Part shown: positions 20,929-29,296 of the stretch, in pieces | Layout of the letters: each line of letters opens with the position of its first letter | Numbering within the stretch: position 1 is the stretch's first letter | Assembly: GCA_000526575.1 (NCBI GenBank) | Contig: JAGI01000002.1 | Location: 930,001 to 994,000, forward strand | Origin: Clostridium sp. 12(A) | Lineage (GTDB): Bacteria; Bacillota; Clostridia; Lachnospirales; Lachnospiraceae | Direction of reading: 5' to 3' | Length of the DNA stretch: 64,000 nucleotides | Made by a program: the position numbers and the translations under genes | Notes under the pieces: model-generated | Databases searched by the model: none | Seen by the model: the letters and a program-made list of their open reading frames with translations, nothing else | What the model was told of the DNA's origin: nothing

Positions 20929-21792
20929 CTAATTGGTCAAAAATCCCTTTCCAATGATCTCACTGGAATTGGAAATAAGGATAAACGCCGATGGCTCTAC
21001 CGTACGGATATAGTTTCTAAGCTTCATTGCCTGAGACCGCTTCATGGTTGTTAAAATGACCGTTTTCTTATGGTGAGTGAATGCTCCCTGTGCTTCATAG
21101 ACCGTAGCACTCCGGTTAAGACCATGGATGATGTAATCGCAGATCGGTGCCGGATCATCGCAGATGATACTAAAGCATTTACATAAGTTCATGTTTTCCA
21201 TGACATCATCAATGACAAGGGACTTTGCAAGAAGACCAAGGGAAGAAAACAGTCCGGTCTGAGGGCCAAACACAAAATAAGCCATAATCACACCGGTCAA
21301 GTCTACCAGTAAAAGCACGGTGCCAATATTGAAGCTGGTATAACGTTTTAAAATCATTGCTATAATATCAGTCCCGCCACTGGATGCACCCACGTAAAAT
21401 AGAAGGGCCGATCCCACACTGGGCAGTAAGATAGCAAAAATAAGCTCTAACAACGGTTCCGACGTAAGCGGCCCTTTCATAGGGCAGATACGTTCCAGAA
21501 TATATAAGGATAATGACATGACAAGGGTGGCATATACTGTCTTGATACCAAACCCACGTCCCAGAAACAGAAACCCCAGTACCAGCAAGACCGCATTCAC
21601 TATATTGGTGAACTGGCTGGCTGACCAGTGGGTCAAGGCGCTGATAACAGTAGCAAAGCCCGTAACCCCTCCAAAAGCAAAGTTGTTAGGGAATTTAAAA
21701 AAATAGACTCCCACTACCATTACCCAGATACTAAACGTAATAATACCATATTCCGTAAGCGTTCTCAGCATTTTATTTTCTATCTGCTTCAT
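20929..21792 (-). CDS. YitT family membrane protein
   Basis: 287 residues with five to six hydrophobic segments in the first 190 residues (YitT/DUF161), then a soluble C-terminal DUF2179 domain (ATVYEAQGAFTHHKKTVILTTMKRSQ...). The family is widespread in Firmicutes, and its transport or regulatory role is not established. Single-gene unit with its own terminator. Confidence 0.85.
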   Translation of the reverse strand: MKQIENKMLRTLTEYGIITFSIWVMVVGVYFFKFPNNFAFGGVTGFATVISALTHWSASQFTNIVNAVLLVLGFLFLGRGFGIKTVYATLVMSLSLYILERICPMKGPLTSEPLLELIFAILLPSVGSALLFYVGASSGGTDIIAMILKRYTSFNIGTVLLLVDLTGVIMAYFVFGPQTGLFSSLGLLAKSLVIDDVMENMNLCKCFSIICDDPAPICDYIIHGLNRSATVYEAQGAFTHHKKTVILTTMKRSQAMKLRNYIRTVEPSAFILISNSSEIIGKGFLTN

Positions 21793-21942
21793 GACCGTTT
21801 CTATGTCTCCCTCCGGATCATTCCGTCCGGTTCTGTATATTTTTTTCAGTGAGTCAGGCTATTACCTCTGACTCCCAATAGAATATAACTCAAAGGGAAA
21901 ATAATTACAAACATCAATCTATCTGATAGTCTCACAATGTTT

Positions 21943-23460
21943 CTATTGTGAAACAGGTACGAACCCAACACTGGTCAAAAACCGGTGAAATCCTCTCCGA
22001 CCTTCTTCGCAGCATTTGTATACGCCAGAATCTTCAAGTACCCGTTCAAACACGAGTCCAACCTCTTTTTTTAAGATATCCTCAATATTATCTGCAGTCA
22101 CGGTATCATAGTTTGGGAGAAAATTCTTTACCCAATCACCATGCTTTTCTATGATCTCATTGGAGCTTATGTCCTTTCCAGTCAATATATAATCTGCTAA
22201 AAGATTCAGCTCCTCTTTTAGTCTGGATGGAAGTACAGCAAGTCCCATTACTTCAATCAGGCCTATGTTCTCTTTTTTAATATGGTGAAGTTCAGAATGA
22301 GGATGGTAAAATCCAAGAGGGCAGTCTTCAGTTGTTATATTATTTCTCAAAACAAGATCCAATTCATACATTCCATCTTTCTTTCTTGCAATGGGGGTAA
22401 TGGTATTATGAGGCTGTCCATCAGTTTCGGCTAAAACAAAGGACTCTTCATCGGTATAGGTTCTCCAGGCGTTAAGAACCTTTTCTCCAAGGGAAATCAA
22501 ATCATCGGGATTTTCACTTCTGGTTCTTAATACTGACATGGGCCATCTTACGATTCCAGCCTGTACTCCCTCATAGCCTTTGATCTCATAGCTTGCTTCT
22601 ATGTTCGCCTTTGCCATGGCAAAATCATAATTACCACCCTGGAAATGATCATGGGAAAGAATAGATCCGCCTACGATTGGAAGATCTGCATTGGAGCCAA
22701 GAAAATAATGGGGGAACTGTTTTACGAAGTCAAACAGTTTTACAAACGTATTACGCTCTATCTTCATAGGAATGTGCTGTCCATTGAATACTATACAGTG
22801 TTCGTTATAATACACGTAGGGAGAATACTGAAACCCCCACTGGTTCTGGTTCATATTTAGCCGTATAATACGGTGGTTATTCCTTGCAGGGTGATTGGTC
22901 CTTCCTGTATATCCCTCATTCTCCATACAGAGAAGACATTTGGGATAGCCGCTTTGCTTTGCAAGCTTAGCTGCTGCAATTGCTTTGGGATCTTTTTCCG
23001 GTTTTGATAGATTTACAGTAATATCTAAATCTCCGTATTTGGTGGAAGTAATCCAACGCATATCTTTTTTGATCCGGTAGCTTCTGATATAGTCCGAATC
23101 CTGAGCCAGCTTATAATAATATCCGGTAGCAGCAAGAGGCGACTGATTGTGATACAGGTCCCAGAACTTTTTTTCCACTTCACTCGGTCTTGGCATCAGG
23201 CAGTTCATTAACCTGGTATCAAACAAATCCCGATAGGTAATACTGTCTTCCTCCAAAAGTCCCTGTTCACAGGCATAATCCAGCATTTCTTTTAAAACAG
23301 CCTCAAGATCGATATCCTCAACTTCTCCATCCGGTTCCTCATATTCACAAAGCTTTAGCACATCGAGAATCTGGTTTACCGCATAATAATAGTCTGCTTC
23401 CTCGATCAGGCCTTTATTACGTCCATACTGTATTAGCTTTTTAATTGCCATGTTAATCAT
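21943..23460 (-). CDS. galT: UDP-glucose-hexose-1-phosphate uridylyltransferase (Firmicutes type)
   Basis: Leloir pathway enzyme exchanging UMP between UDP-glucose and galactose-1-phosphate. About 505 residues of the long Firmicutes GalT family. Conserved pieces include NHPARNNHRIIRL, GSILSHDHFQGG (histidine-rich active-site region) and ENIGLIEVMGLAVLP. The frame extends 21 codons upstream, but the ATG at 23460 has AGGAGG 9 nt before it. No galK or galE is adjacent. An alpha-galactosidase that could supply galactose lies in sigK element 1 near 58 kb. Confidence 0.92.
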   Translation of the reverse strand: MINMAIKKLIQYGRNKGLIEEADYYYAVNQILDVLKLCEYEEPDGEVEDIDLEAVLKEMLDYACEQGLLEEDSITYRDLFDTRLMNCLMPRPSEVEKKFWDLYHNQSPLAATGYYYKLAQDSDYIRSYRIKKDMRWITSTKYGDLDITVNLSKPEKDPKAIAAAKLAKQSGYPKCLLCMENEGYTGRTNHPARNNHRIIRLNMNQNQWGFQYSPYVYYNEHCIVFNGQHIPMKIERNTFVKLFDFVKQFPHYFLGSNADLPIVGGSILSHDHFQGGNYDFAMAKANIEASYEIKGYEGVQAGIVRWPMSVLRTRSENPDDLISLGEKVLNAWRTYTDEESFVLAETDGQPHNTITPIARKKDGMYELDLVLRNNITTEDCPLGFYHPHSELHHIKKENIGLIEVMGLAVLPSRLKEELNLLADYILTGKDISSNEIIEKHGDWVKNFLPNYDTVTADNIEDILKKEVGLVFERVLEDSGVYKCCEEGRRGFHRFLTSVGFVPVSQ

Positions 23461-23545
23461 CCTGATGCTCCTCCTGGTCTTCTTTTGCCTTATTTCACAA
23501 TTATATCGTTTCCCACCATGCAAAACAATAGAATTTATTTTGAAT

Positions 23546-24061
23546 TTACTGCAATTTTTTTAGGTAATAGCGGATTCTCTCTATCATCATATTTCCTAAT
23601 ATGCCAATGACAAGGCCTGCCAATGTGCCTGCCACAAGGAGCACGGGAAGGTAATAAAATACGCCTGCCTGCCTGACAACAAAGGCTGCCACAAGGAGCT
23701 GGCCAATGTTATGAGCCACACCGCCCATAATACTGACTCCCACCGTCCCGAACAAACGGAATTTTTTACAAACAGCCATAGCAAGAAGGCTAAGTGCCAG
23801 ACCTCCCAGGCTGTAGAATACTGCAAATAGATTGCTGAAGGTAAATCCCACTAGAAGAATACGAATCAGCGAGATCACCACAGTCCCCTTTATGCCGATG
23901 GTATAAAGACCTGTCATTGTTACAAGATTTGCCAGTCCCAGCTTTACACCCTGTATTCCAAGTGAGATGGGAATCAGGGTCTCTATATAGCTAAGAACAA
24001 AAGCAAGAGCAATCAGCATTCCATAAAGAGATGCTCTTTGTGCCGATCCTTTCCCATTCAT
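23546..24061 (-). CDS. Gx transporter family membrane protein (EetB-like)
   Basis: 171 residues, about five membrane helices, of the family once called heptaprenyl diphosphate synthase component I (PF07456). It contains the segments LGLANLVTM and GGVAHNIGQLLVAAFVV. In Listeria and Enterococcus a homologue (EetB) sits in the flavin-based extracellular electron transfer locus beside a NusG-domain-II protein (EetA). Here an FMN-binding protein and a NusG-II protein are the next two genes, so a role in a similar electron-export or flavin system is likely (inference). Confidence 0.75.
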   Translation of the reverse strand: MNGKGSAQRASLYGMLIALAFVLSYIETLIPISLGIQGVKLGLANLVTMTGLYTIGIKGTVVISLIRILLVGFTFSNLFAVFYSLGGLALSLLAMAVCKKFRLFGTVGVSIMGGVAHNIGQLLVAAFVVRQAGVFYYLPVLLVAGTLAGLVIGILGNMMIERIRYYLKKLQ

Positions 24062-24099
24062 AATAAACTCTCCTTTTATTTCCTGAAATAATATGTAAA

Positions 24100-24142
24100 A
24101 TCCCGGAGAACAGTCTTATCTTGCTAAGCCTTTCTCCGGGAT
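24100..24142 (-). terminator. Terminator after the FMN-binding protein gene
   Basis: ATCCCGGAGAA pairs with TTCTCCGGGAT; on the minus strand a TTTTAC tract follows. Confidence 0.85.
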
Positions 24143-24157
24143 ATCATTACTATCTTA

Positions 24158-25714
24158 TTATTTGGAAGCCTGTGTCAGACAATCCTTGACTCCATTGACA
24201 AATCCATACAGATTAATGCTGACGGAGGCTACGGTATCCGTATAACCACTTGCATTGATCAGTCCCTCTAAGGACTGATGCTGCAGGACATAATCCGCCA
24301 CTGCTGTGGCCTGCTCATGCCACTTGGGGCCGTTATCTGTCATCTTATAGCTGCCATCCATAGACAGTTTACTTTTTTTGGAACCGTCCTTTGCGACACA
24401 ATCCCAGGTCAGGCTTGTAATGGTATTATCCTTTATTGTCATGTTCACCTGATCCTTAAAGCCATTCTTATCAAACTCTGGTGCTTCATAGGAAAAGGTT
24501 CCGTCCTTTAGAGAGGCTTTATTTTCTGCCGCCTCACCAGATGCCTGGCTTAAGCAGTCCTTTACACCATTTACAAATCCATATAAGTTAATGCTGACGG
24601 AAGCTACCGTATCGGTATAGCCTTCTTCATTGATCAGACCATTGACAGACTGATGCCCCAGCACATAATCAGTAACAGCTTTTGCCTGCTCATGCCATTC
24701 CGGACCATTCTCCGTCATCTTGTATTTTCCATCCATAGACAAACGGCTTTTCTTTGTTCCGTCCTCCTTAACACAATCCCAGGTCAGGCTTGTAATGGTA
24801 TTGTCTGAAACAGTCATATTCACCTGATCCTTAAATCCATTGTCATCAAACTCCGGTGCTTCATAGGAATAGGTCCCGTTCTTTAAGGAAGACTTTGCAT
24901 TGGGAGCCTCACCGGCAGCCTGGCTTAAGCAGTCCTTTACGCCATTTACAAATCCATGGAGATTAATGCTGACTGATGCCACAGTATCCGTATAGCCATC
25001 TGCATTGGTAAGACCTTCCACAGACTGGTGAGCAATTACATAATCAGTCACCGCCTTGGCCTGTTCATACCATTCCGGACCGTTATCTGTCATCTTATAA
25101 TTTCCATCCATAGATAGTTTGCTCTTTTTGTTACCATCTTTCGTAATACAGTCCCAGGTCAGGCTTGTGATCGTATTGTCTTTGATGGTCATATTCACCT
25201 GGTCTTTAAAACCATTCTCATCAAACTCCGGCGCTTCATAGGAATAGGTTCCGTCTTTTAAACTGGATTCCTTCTGAGGGACAGTTTCTTCCTGATAAGC
25301 TAAGCTTGATTCAGGTGTTTCTCCTTTTGCCTGGGAAAGGGCCTGATCCACAGCCTTTTTAATGGCATTGCTGCTTAAGGTCGCTCCACTTACAGCATCC
25401 ACCTCCGTCGATTGCTTGGAAAGTATGGTATCTGTAAGGCCTGGAAGCACCATATCTAAAAGTGTTTCCTTCTCGCCCTTTACATTAATTGACTGCATCT
25501 TTTTGGCTGTTACTACTACATCAACGGTAACGTCACCGCCATATCCCCGGGCAGTTCCCGTATACGTGCCTGGAGTGTATAAACTGGTACCTGACATGCT
25601 GTCAACCGCTTTGTAAAGAGGTTCTGAACCAAACACAGTGGCACCTGCCAGTACGATCATAACTCCAAGACCGATTAATCCATTCCTTTTTGCATTTGCG
25701 TTAAACTTTTTCAT
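24158..25714 (-). CDS. FMN-binding domain protein with three tandem 125-residue repeats
   Basis: Membrane-anchored extracytoplasmic protein of 518 residues. It has an N-terminal helix (12-30) and an FMN_bind domain (~45-130) whose DAVSGATLSS motif holds the Thr (about residue 112) expected to carry covalent FMN added by ApbE/FmnB. Three near-identical repeats of 125 residues follow (starting at about 150, 275 and 400), each beginning SLKDGTYSYEAPEFD and ending TDTVASVSINLYGFVNGV. That ending aligns with the flavin motif but lacks GAT. The overall plan resembles PplA-type flavoproteins of extracellular electron transfer. AGGAGG precedes the ATG. Confidence 0.85.
   Translation of the reverse strand: MKKFNANAKRNGLIGLGVMIVLAGATVFGSEPLYKAVDSMSGTSLYTPGTYTGTARGYGGDVTVDVVVTAKKMQSINVKGEKETLLDMVLPGLTDTILSKQSTEVDAVSGATLSSNAIKKAVDQALSQAKGETPESSLAYQEETVPQKESSLKDGTYSYEAPEFDENGFKDQVNMTIKDNTITSLTWDCITKDGNKKSKLSMDGNYKMTDNGPEWYEQAKAVTDYVIAHQSVEGLTNADGYTDTVASVSINLHGFVNGVKDCLSQAAGEAPNAKSSLKNGTYSYEAPEFDDNGFKDQVNMTVSDNTITSLTWDCVKEDGTKKSRLSMDGKYKMTENGPEWHEQAKAVTDYVLGHQSVNGLINEEGYTDTVASVSINLYGFVNGVKDCLSQASGEAAENKASLKDGTFSYEAPEFDKNGFKDQVNMTIKDNTITSLTWDCVAKDGSKKSKLSMDGSYKMTDNGPKWHEQATAVADYVLQHQSLEGLINASGYTDTVASVSINLYGFVNGVKDCLTQASK
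24161..25267 (-). repeat. Three tandem 375-bp coding repeats
   Basis: Units at about 25267-24893, 24892-24518 and 24517-24161, period exactly 125 codons, highly similar at DNA and protein level. They probably arose by recent in-frame duplication. Confidence 0.85.
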
Positions 25715-25797
25715 ATCTTCCTCCTGCCTGATAAGGTTTGATTATATTTTAACATAGTTTATAAGCTTTTATCAATTAGTTTATTGATTATTTATCT

Positions 25798-25827
25798 TTG
25801 GTAAGAGCTGAAATTATGTGATATAAT
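25798..25827 (+). promoter_or_regulatory. Promoter of the NusG-II protein gene
   Basis: -35 TTGGTA (25798-25803), 18-nt spacer, -10 TATAAT (25822-25827). Confidence 0.6.
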
Positions 25828-25891
25828 AAGATTATGAATTTCCATGTTCTGGGAAATCATCATACTTAACTGAGTAAAAGGAAAAAACAAT

Positions 25892-26242
25892 ATGATTATA
25901 AAAAAATATAAAAAAGAAATGATTCTTATTGCAGGAATTTTAATCGTATCCTGCCTTCTCCTCCTTTTCAACCAGATTCTTTTTAGGGCTCCGGCGGGAA
26001 AGGTGGAAATAACGGTTGACGGTAATGTGATTCAGACCCTCAATTTAAACGAGGATGGAGAGATTTTGGTTCACGGATTCAACGGCGGAACGAACCGGGT
26101 CGTGGTAAAGGATAAAAAGGTAAGCGTAACAGAAGCTTCCTGTCCGGATAAGGTCTGCATTCACAAAGGCTGGATCCAGCACACAGGTGAAAATGTGGTC
26201 TGCTTACCCAACCATATGATTGCCAGGATCATAGGAGAATAG
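25892..26242 (+). CDS. NusG domain II protein (EetA-like)
   Basis: 116 residues: one N-terminal membrane helix (MILIAGILIVSCLLLLFNQI), then a small extracytoplasmic beta domain with GKVEITVDGNVIQTL and the cysteine pair in ASCPDKVCIHKGWI. This is the NusG domain II family, not transcription factor NusG. Homologues (EetA) accompany Gx transporters in extracellular electron transfer loci. It is divergent from the FMN-binding protein gene, with 177 bp between them. Confidence 0.8.
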   Translation: MIIKKYKKEMILIAGILIVSCLLLLFNQILFRAPAGKVEITVDGNVIQTLNLNEDGEILVHGFNGGTNRVVVKDKKVSVTEASCPDKVCIHKGWIQHTGENVVCLPNHMIARIIGE

Positions 26243-26246
26243 TCTT

Positions 26247-27134
26247 TCAGCCTTCTCTTTTATCTCCAAAGTAAAATAATGCTACCGTACCTGGACCTGT
26301 ATGAGCCCCGATCACAGTCCCTACGTTGTTAATCACAACTGGTCCTGATAAATGTAAAAAACGGTCCTCAATGAGCAGTGCCACTTCTTTCGCATCTTTT
26401 TCACATGCAGAATGGGACATAAAACACTTGCCGTTGTAATTGATACCGCCGTCCGCATGAAGCTCCATCATACGGACAATCTCCTGTATGGCCTTTTTCT
26501 TCGTCCGGATCTTCTGGACCGGTATCAAGCAGCCCTTATCGTTGATATTCATGAGAGGACAGATATTTAGAACAGTACCTAACATAGCAGAGGTGGCAGA
26601 AATTCTTCCGCCTCTCTTAAAGCTGGTAAGATCTGTGGAAAAGAACCAGTGATGAACCCTCAGACGATTCTCTTCTACCCATCGAACCGCATCTTCTAAA
26701 GACACATCCTTGTCCCTTAAATCAGCTGTTGCATCCACCAAAAGGCCATAGCCGGAAGAAGCTCCAAGGGTATCCATTACGACAATGGTTCTGTCCGGAT
26801 ACTTTGCTCTCATCTCTTCCCGTGCCACACAGGCTGAATTATAAGTTCCTGAAATTCCGGAAGATAGGGTAAGGTGCAAAATATCCTTGCCTTCCTTTAA
26901 AAATGGTTCAAAAAAATCACAGTATTCATCCACATTCACCTGAGAGGTAACTGGAGTTGAGCCTTTTGATATTCGGTTATAAAACTGATCAAATGGAATG
27001 CTTCTTCCTAAATCATCGGGATAGGTAATTCCATCCATGGTATAATGAAAGCAGACGAAAGGAATATGACGGCGGTCAAAGTATTCCCTGCTCATATCTG
27101 CAGTAGAACAACAGGTTAAAATAAATTTCCCCAC
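26247..27134 (-). CDS. DegV family fatty-acid-binding protein
   Basis: About 295 residues of the DegV/FakB fold, which binds a fatty acid and presents it to a fatty acid kinase. The N-terminal TCCSTADMS and the LSSGISGTYNSA segment mark the lipid-binding pocket. Later motifs are RGGRISATSA and the C-terminal VIGAHTGPGTVALFYFG. The likely start is GTG at 27134 (MGKFIL), 8 nt behind AGGAGG; another GTG at 27143 is too close to it. It is the last gene after the NptA-PhoB-PhoR-like run. Confidence 0.88.
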   Translation of the reverse strand: MGKFILTCCSTADMSREYFDRRHIPFVCFHYTMDGITYPDDLGRSIPFDQFYNRISKGSTPVTSQVNVDEYCDFFEPFLKEGKDILHLTLSSGISGTYNSACVAREEMRAKYPDRTIVVMDTLGASSGYGLLVDATADLRDKDVSLEDAVRWVEENRLRVHHWFFSTDLTSFKRGGRISATSAMLGTVLNICPLMNINDKGCLIPVQKIRTKKKAIQEIVRMMELHADGGINYNGKCFMSHSACEKDAKEVALLIEDRFLHLSGPVVINNVGTVIGAHTGPGTVALFYFGDKREG

Positions 27135-27170
27135 AAATAACACCTCCTGGCATTGTTTGTCTCTATTTTA

Positions 27171-28571
27171 TCACACTTTTCCATGAATTGGAATCTTTAC
27201 TGTAAATTCTGTCCCCACATCAAGCTCTGAGGTCACATTGATAGTGCCATGATAGAAGTTTACAATATGCTTAACAATAGAGAGACCGAGACCGGTACCT
27301 CCCTGTTTTTTGCTCCTGCCTTTATCTACCCGGTAAAAACGTTCAAAGATCCGGCTAAGTGAATCCTTAGGAATCCCCATACCATTATCCTTGACCTGTA
27401 CAATTAAATTCCGGTCTTCCTCTCTTACCCTGACCCAGACTTCCCCTCCAGGCTTATTGTATTTTACTGCATTGGTAATCAAATTGCCAAAAAGCTCTTT
27501 CATTTGCTGGCTGTTAGCATAGATGCAGATGGGCTTACAATCCAGATGAATGAGGACTTCATGGGAGGCAGCTAAGGGCTTTAAAGAATCTAAAATATCA
27601 TTAAGGACAATGGAGAGACGTACATCACTTTTCAGTACTTCTGCATCCTTTGTTTCAAGCTTTGATATCATCAGAATATCGTTGATTAAATTGTTCATAT
27701 TGGCAGCTTCCTTTTTGATTCGATTAAGGAACTCTTTTTTTTGCTCCTCGTCCTGAATAATTCCACTCTCCAAAAGCTCCGCGTATCCCTGAACAGAGGT
27801 TATGGGAGTCTTTAATTCATGGGAAGCATTGCTGAAAAATTCCTGACGGATCTGCTTTTCCATCTCTATCTGATTCAAGTAATCCTTTACATTCTTTGAC
27901 ATCTTTGTGGTTGTATCCGCTATGATATTAATTTCCGGATACTGGTACGTTTCAAAGGATAGATCTGTATAATCCCCCTTTACCTTAAGCATCTCCTGAG
28001 ATATCTCTTTCAAAGGTTTTGTAATGGATTCTGCAAAGCTGTCTGCTGAAAAAGCGGAATACATGATAGCAACCAGGAAGGTAAGCCATACCGCAGGAAG
28101 GAGAAGCATTAAGTATTCCTTCATGCCCGTATATGGTGTGGCCATACGAAGGATGTAATCTGATTCACTGGAACGTATGGCTACATAGAGCATATTTTCT
28201 TTTAAGGTCTCAGAATAACGTCTGGAATAACCGATTCCTTCTTCTATCGCTTCTTTTATCTCTTCCCGGTCGGAATGATTATCCAGAGTGCTTACAGGTA
28301 CATCTCCCGTATCAGCAACGACTACTCCGTCTTTTTGAATGATGGTGAAACGACCCTGCTTTTCATCTAAGGCGGTTTTCAATTTTTCTACTTCACCCAA
28401 AAAATCTCCATTGTAATCCAGCACCTTATCGATCGCACCCAGAGTATAGAGCATGTCTTTTCTTGAGTTCTTTAAAAGGGCACTGCTGGAAGCAATATAG
28501 AAAATGAATGTACTTAAAAACAAAACCACTAAAATTACCTGCAGAAATTTTGCAAAGATTGCTTTTCTCAT
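27171..28571 (-). CDS. Sensor histidine kinase, PhoR-like
   Basis: 466 residues. Two membrane helices (about 8-30 and 148-170) flank an extracytoplasmic sensor region. A HAMP-like linker follows, then HisKA with FFSNASHELKTPITSVQGYAE (His in SHELKTP), then an HATPase domain with NLITNAVKYN, DNGMGIP and GGTGLGLSIV. It lies 18 bp after its cognate response regulator gene. Its position behind a phosphate cotransporter supports a PhoR role. Confidence 0.92.
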   Translation of the reverse strand: MRKAIFAKFLQVILVVLFLSTFIFYIASSSALLKNSRKDMLYTLGAIDKVLDYNGDFLGEVEKLKTALDEKQGRFTIIQKDGVVVADTGDVPVSTLDNHSDREEIKEAIEEGIGYSRRYSETLKENMLYVAIRSSESDYILRMATPYTGMKEYLMLLLPAVWLTFLVAIMYSAFSADSFAESITKPLKEISQEMLKVKGDYTDLSFETYQYPEINIIADTTTKMSKNVKDYLNQIEMEKQIRQEFFSNASHELKTPITSVQGYAELLESGIIQDEEQKKEFLNRIKKEAANMNNLINDILMISKLETKDAEVLKSDVRLSIVLNDILDSLKPLAASHEVLIHLDCKPICIYANSQQMKELFGNLITNAVKYNKPGGEVWVRVREEDRNLIVQVKDNGMGIPKDSLSRIFERFYRVDKGRSKKQGGTGLGLSIVKHIVNFYHGTINVTSELDVGTEFTVKIPIHGKV

Positions 28572-28589
28572 GAACCCCTCCGCTTATTT

Positions 28590-29279
28590 TTACTCTTCTG
28601 TACGAATAAACCGGTATCCGACTCCACGGACCGTTTTAATGCATGCACTTCCCTTTTCTCCCAGCTTCTGCCTTAAGGTTCTAATGTGCATATCAAGAGT
28701 CCTTGTCTCACCGTCATAATCGTATCCCCAGATTTGATTTAAGAGTTCATCTCTGGTCACTACCTTATTATGGTTTTCCATTAAATACTGTAAAAGCTCA
28801 AATTCCTTTAATGTAAGTTCCACCTTTGTTCCTTCGCAGTAAACCTCTCTCGTTTTTTTATTGAGGCTTAAGCAGTAAAGCTCCAGTTCATCCTCTGCTG
28901 CATTGGACCTTGTGGACCGTCTTAAAAGACTGCGGATTCTGGCTGCCAGTTCCATCACACCAAAGGGCTTTGTCATATAGTCATCTGCACCGCCGTCAAG
29001 ACCGGCCACCTTATCAAATTCTCTGTCCTTTGCAGTGAGCACTAAGATAGGAAGATCTTTTAAGGATTCGATTTTCCTGATCTTTCGTATGGCAGTTAAG
29101 CCATCCATGCCTGGCAGCATCCAGTCAAACACAGCAAGCGCTGGTTTGTCTGATTCAATCTGCTTTAAGCAGTCCTCGGCCATCTCAAAGGCTGCCACCT
29201 CATATCCAAATCCCTCCAGGGCAATTTTAATTAAATCTCTGATATTATCATCGTCTTCAATTACATAGATCTGTTCCAT
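28590..29279 (-). CDS. OmpR/PhoB-family response regulator
   Basis: 229 residues: receiver domain with the acidic pair EDDD, phosphoacceptor Asp in FDWMLPGMDG and Lys in LVLTAKDRE; then a winged-helix DNA-binding domain ending RGVGYRFI. AAGGGAG precedes the ATG. It sits 17 bp after the Na/Pi cotransporter gene and before the kinase gene, so it probably controls phosphate uptake. Confidence 0.93.
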   Translation of the reverse strand: MEQIYVIEDDDNIRDLIKIALEGFGYEVAAFEMAEDCLKQIESDKPALAVFDWMLPGMDGLTAIRKIRKIESLKDLPILVLTAKDREFDKVAGLDGGADDYMTKPFGVMELAARIRSLLRRSTRSNAAEDELELYCLSLNKKTREVYCEGTKVELTLKEFELLQYLMENHNKVVTRDELLNQIWGYDYDGETRTLDMHIRTLRQKLGEKGSACIKTVRGVGYRFIRTEE

Positions 29280-29296
29280 ACGAAATCTCCCTTTCC

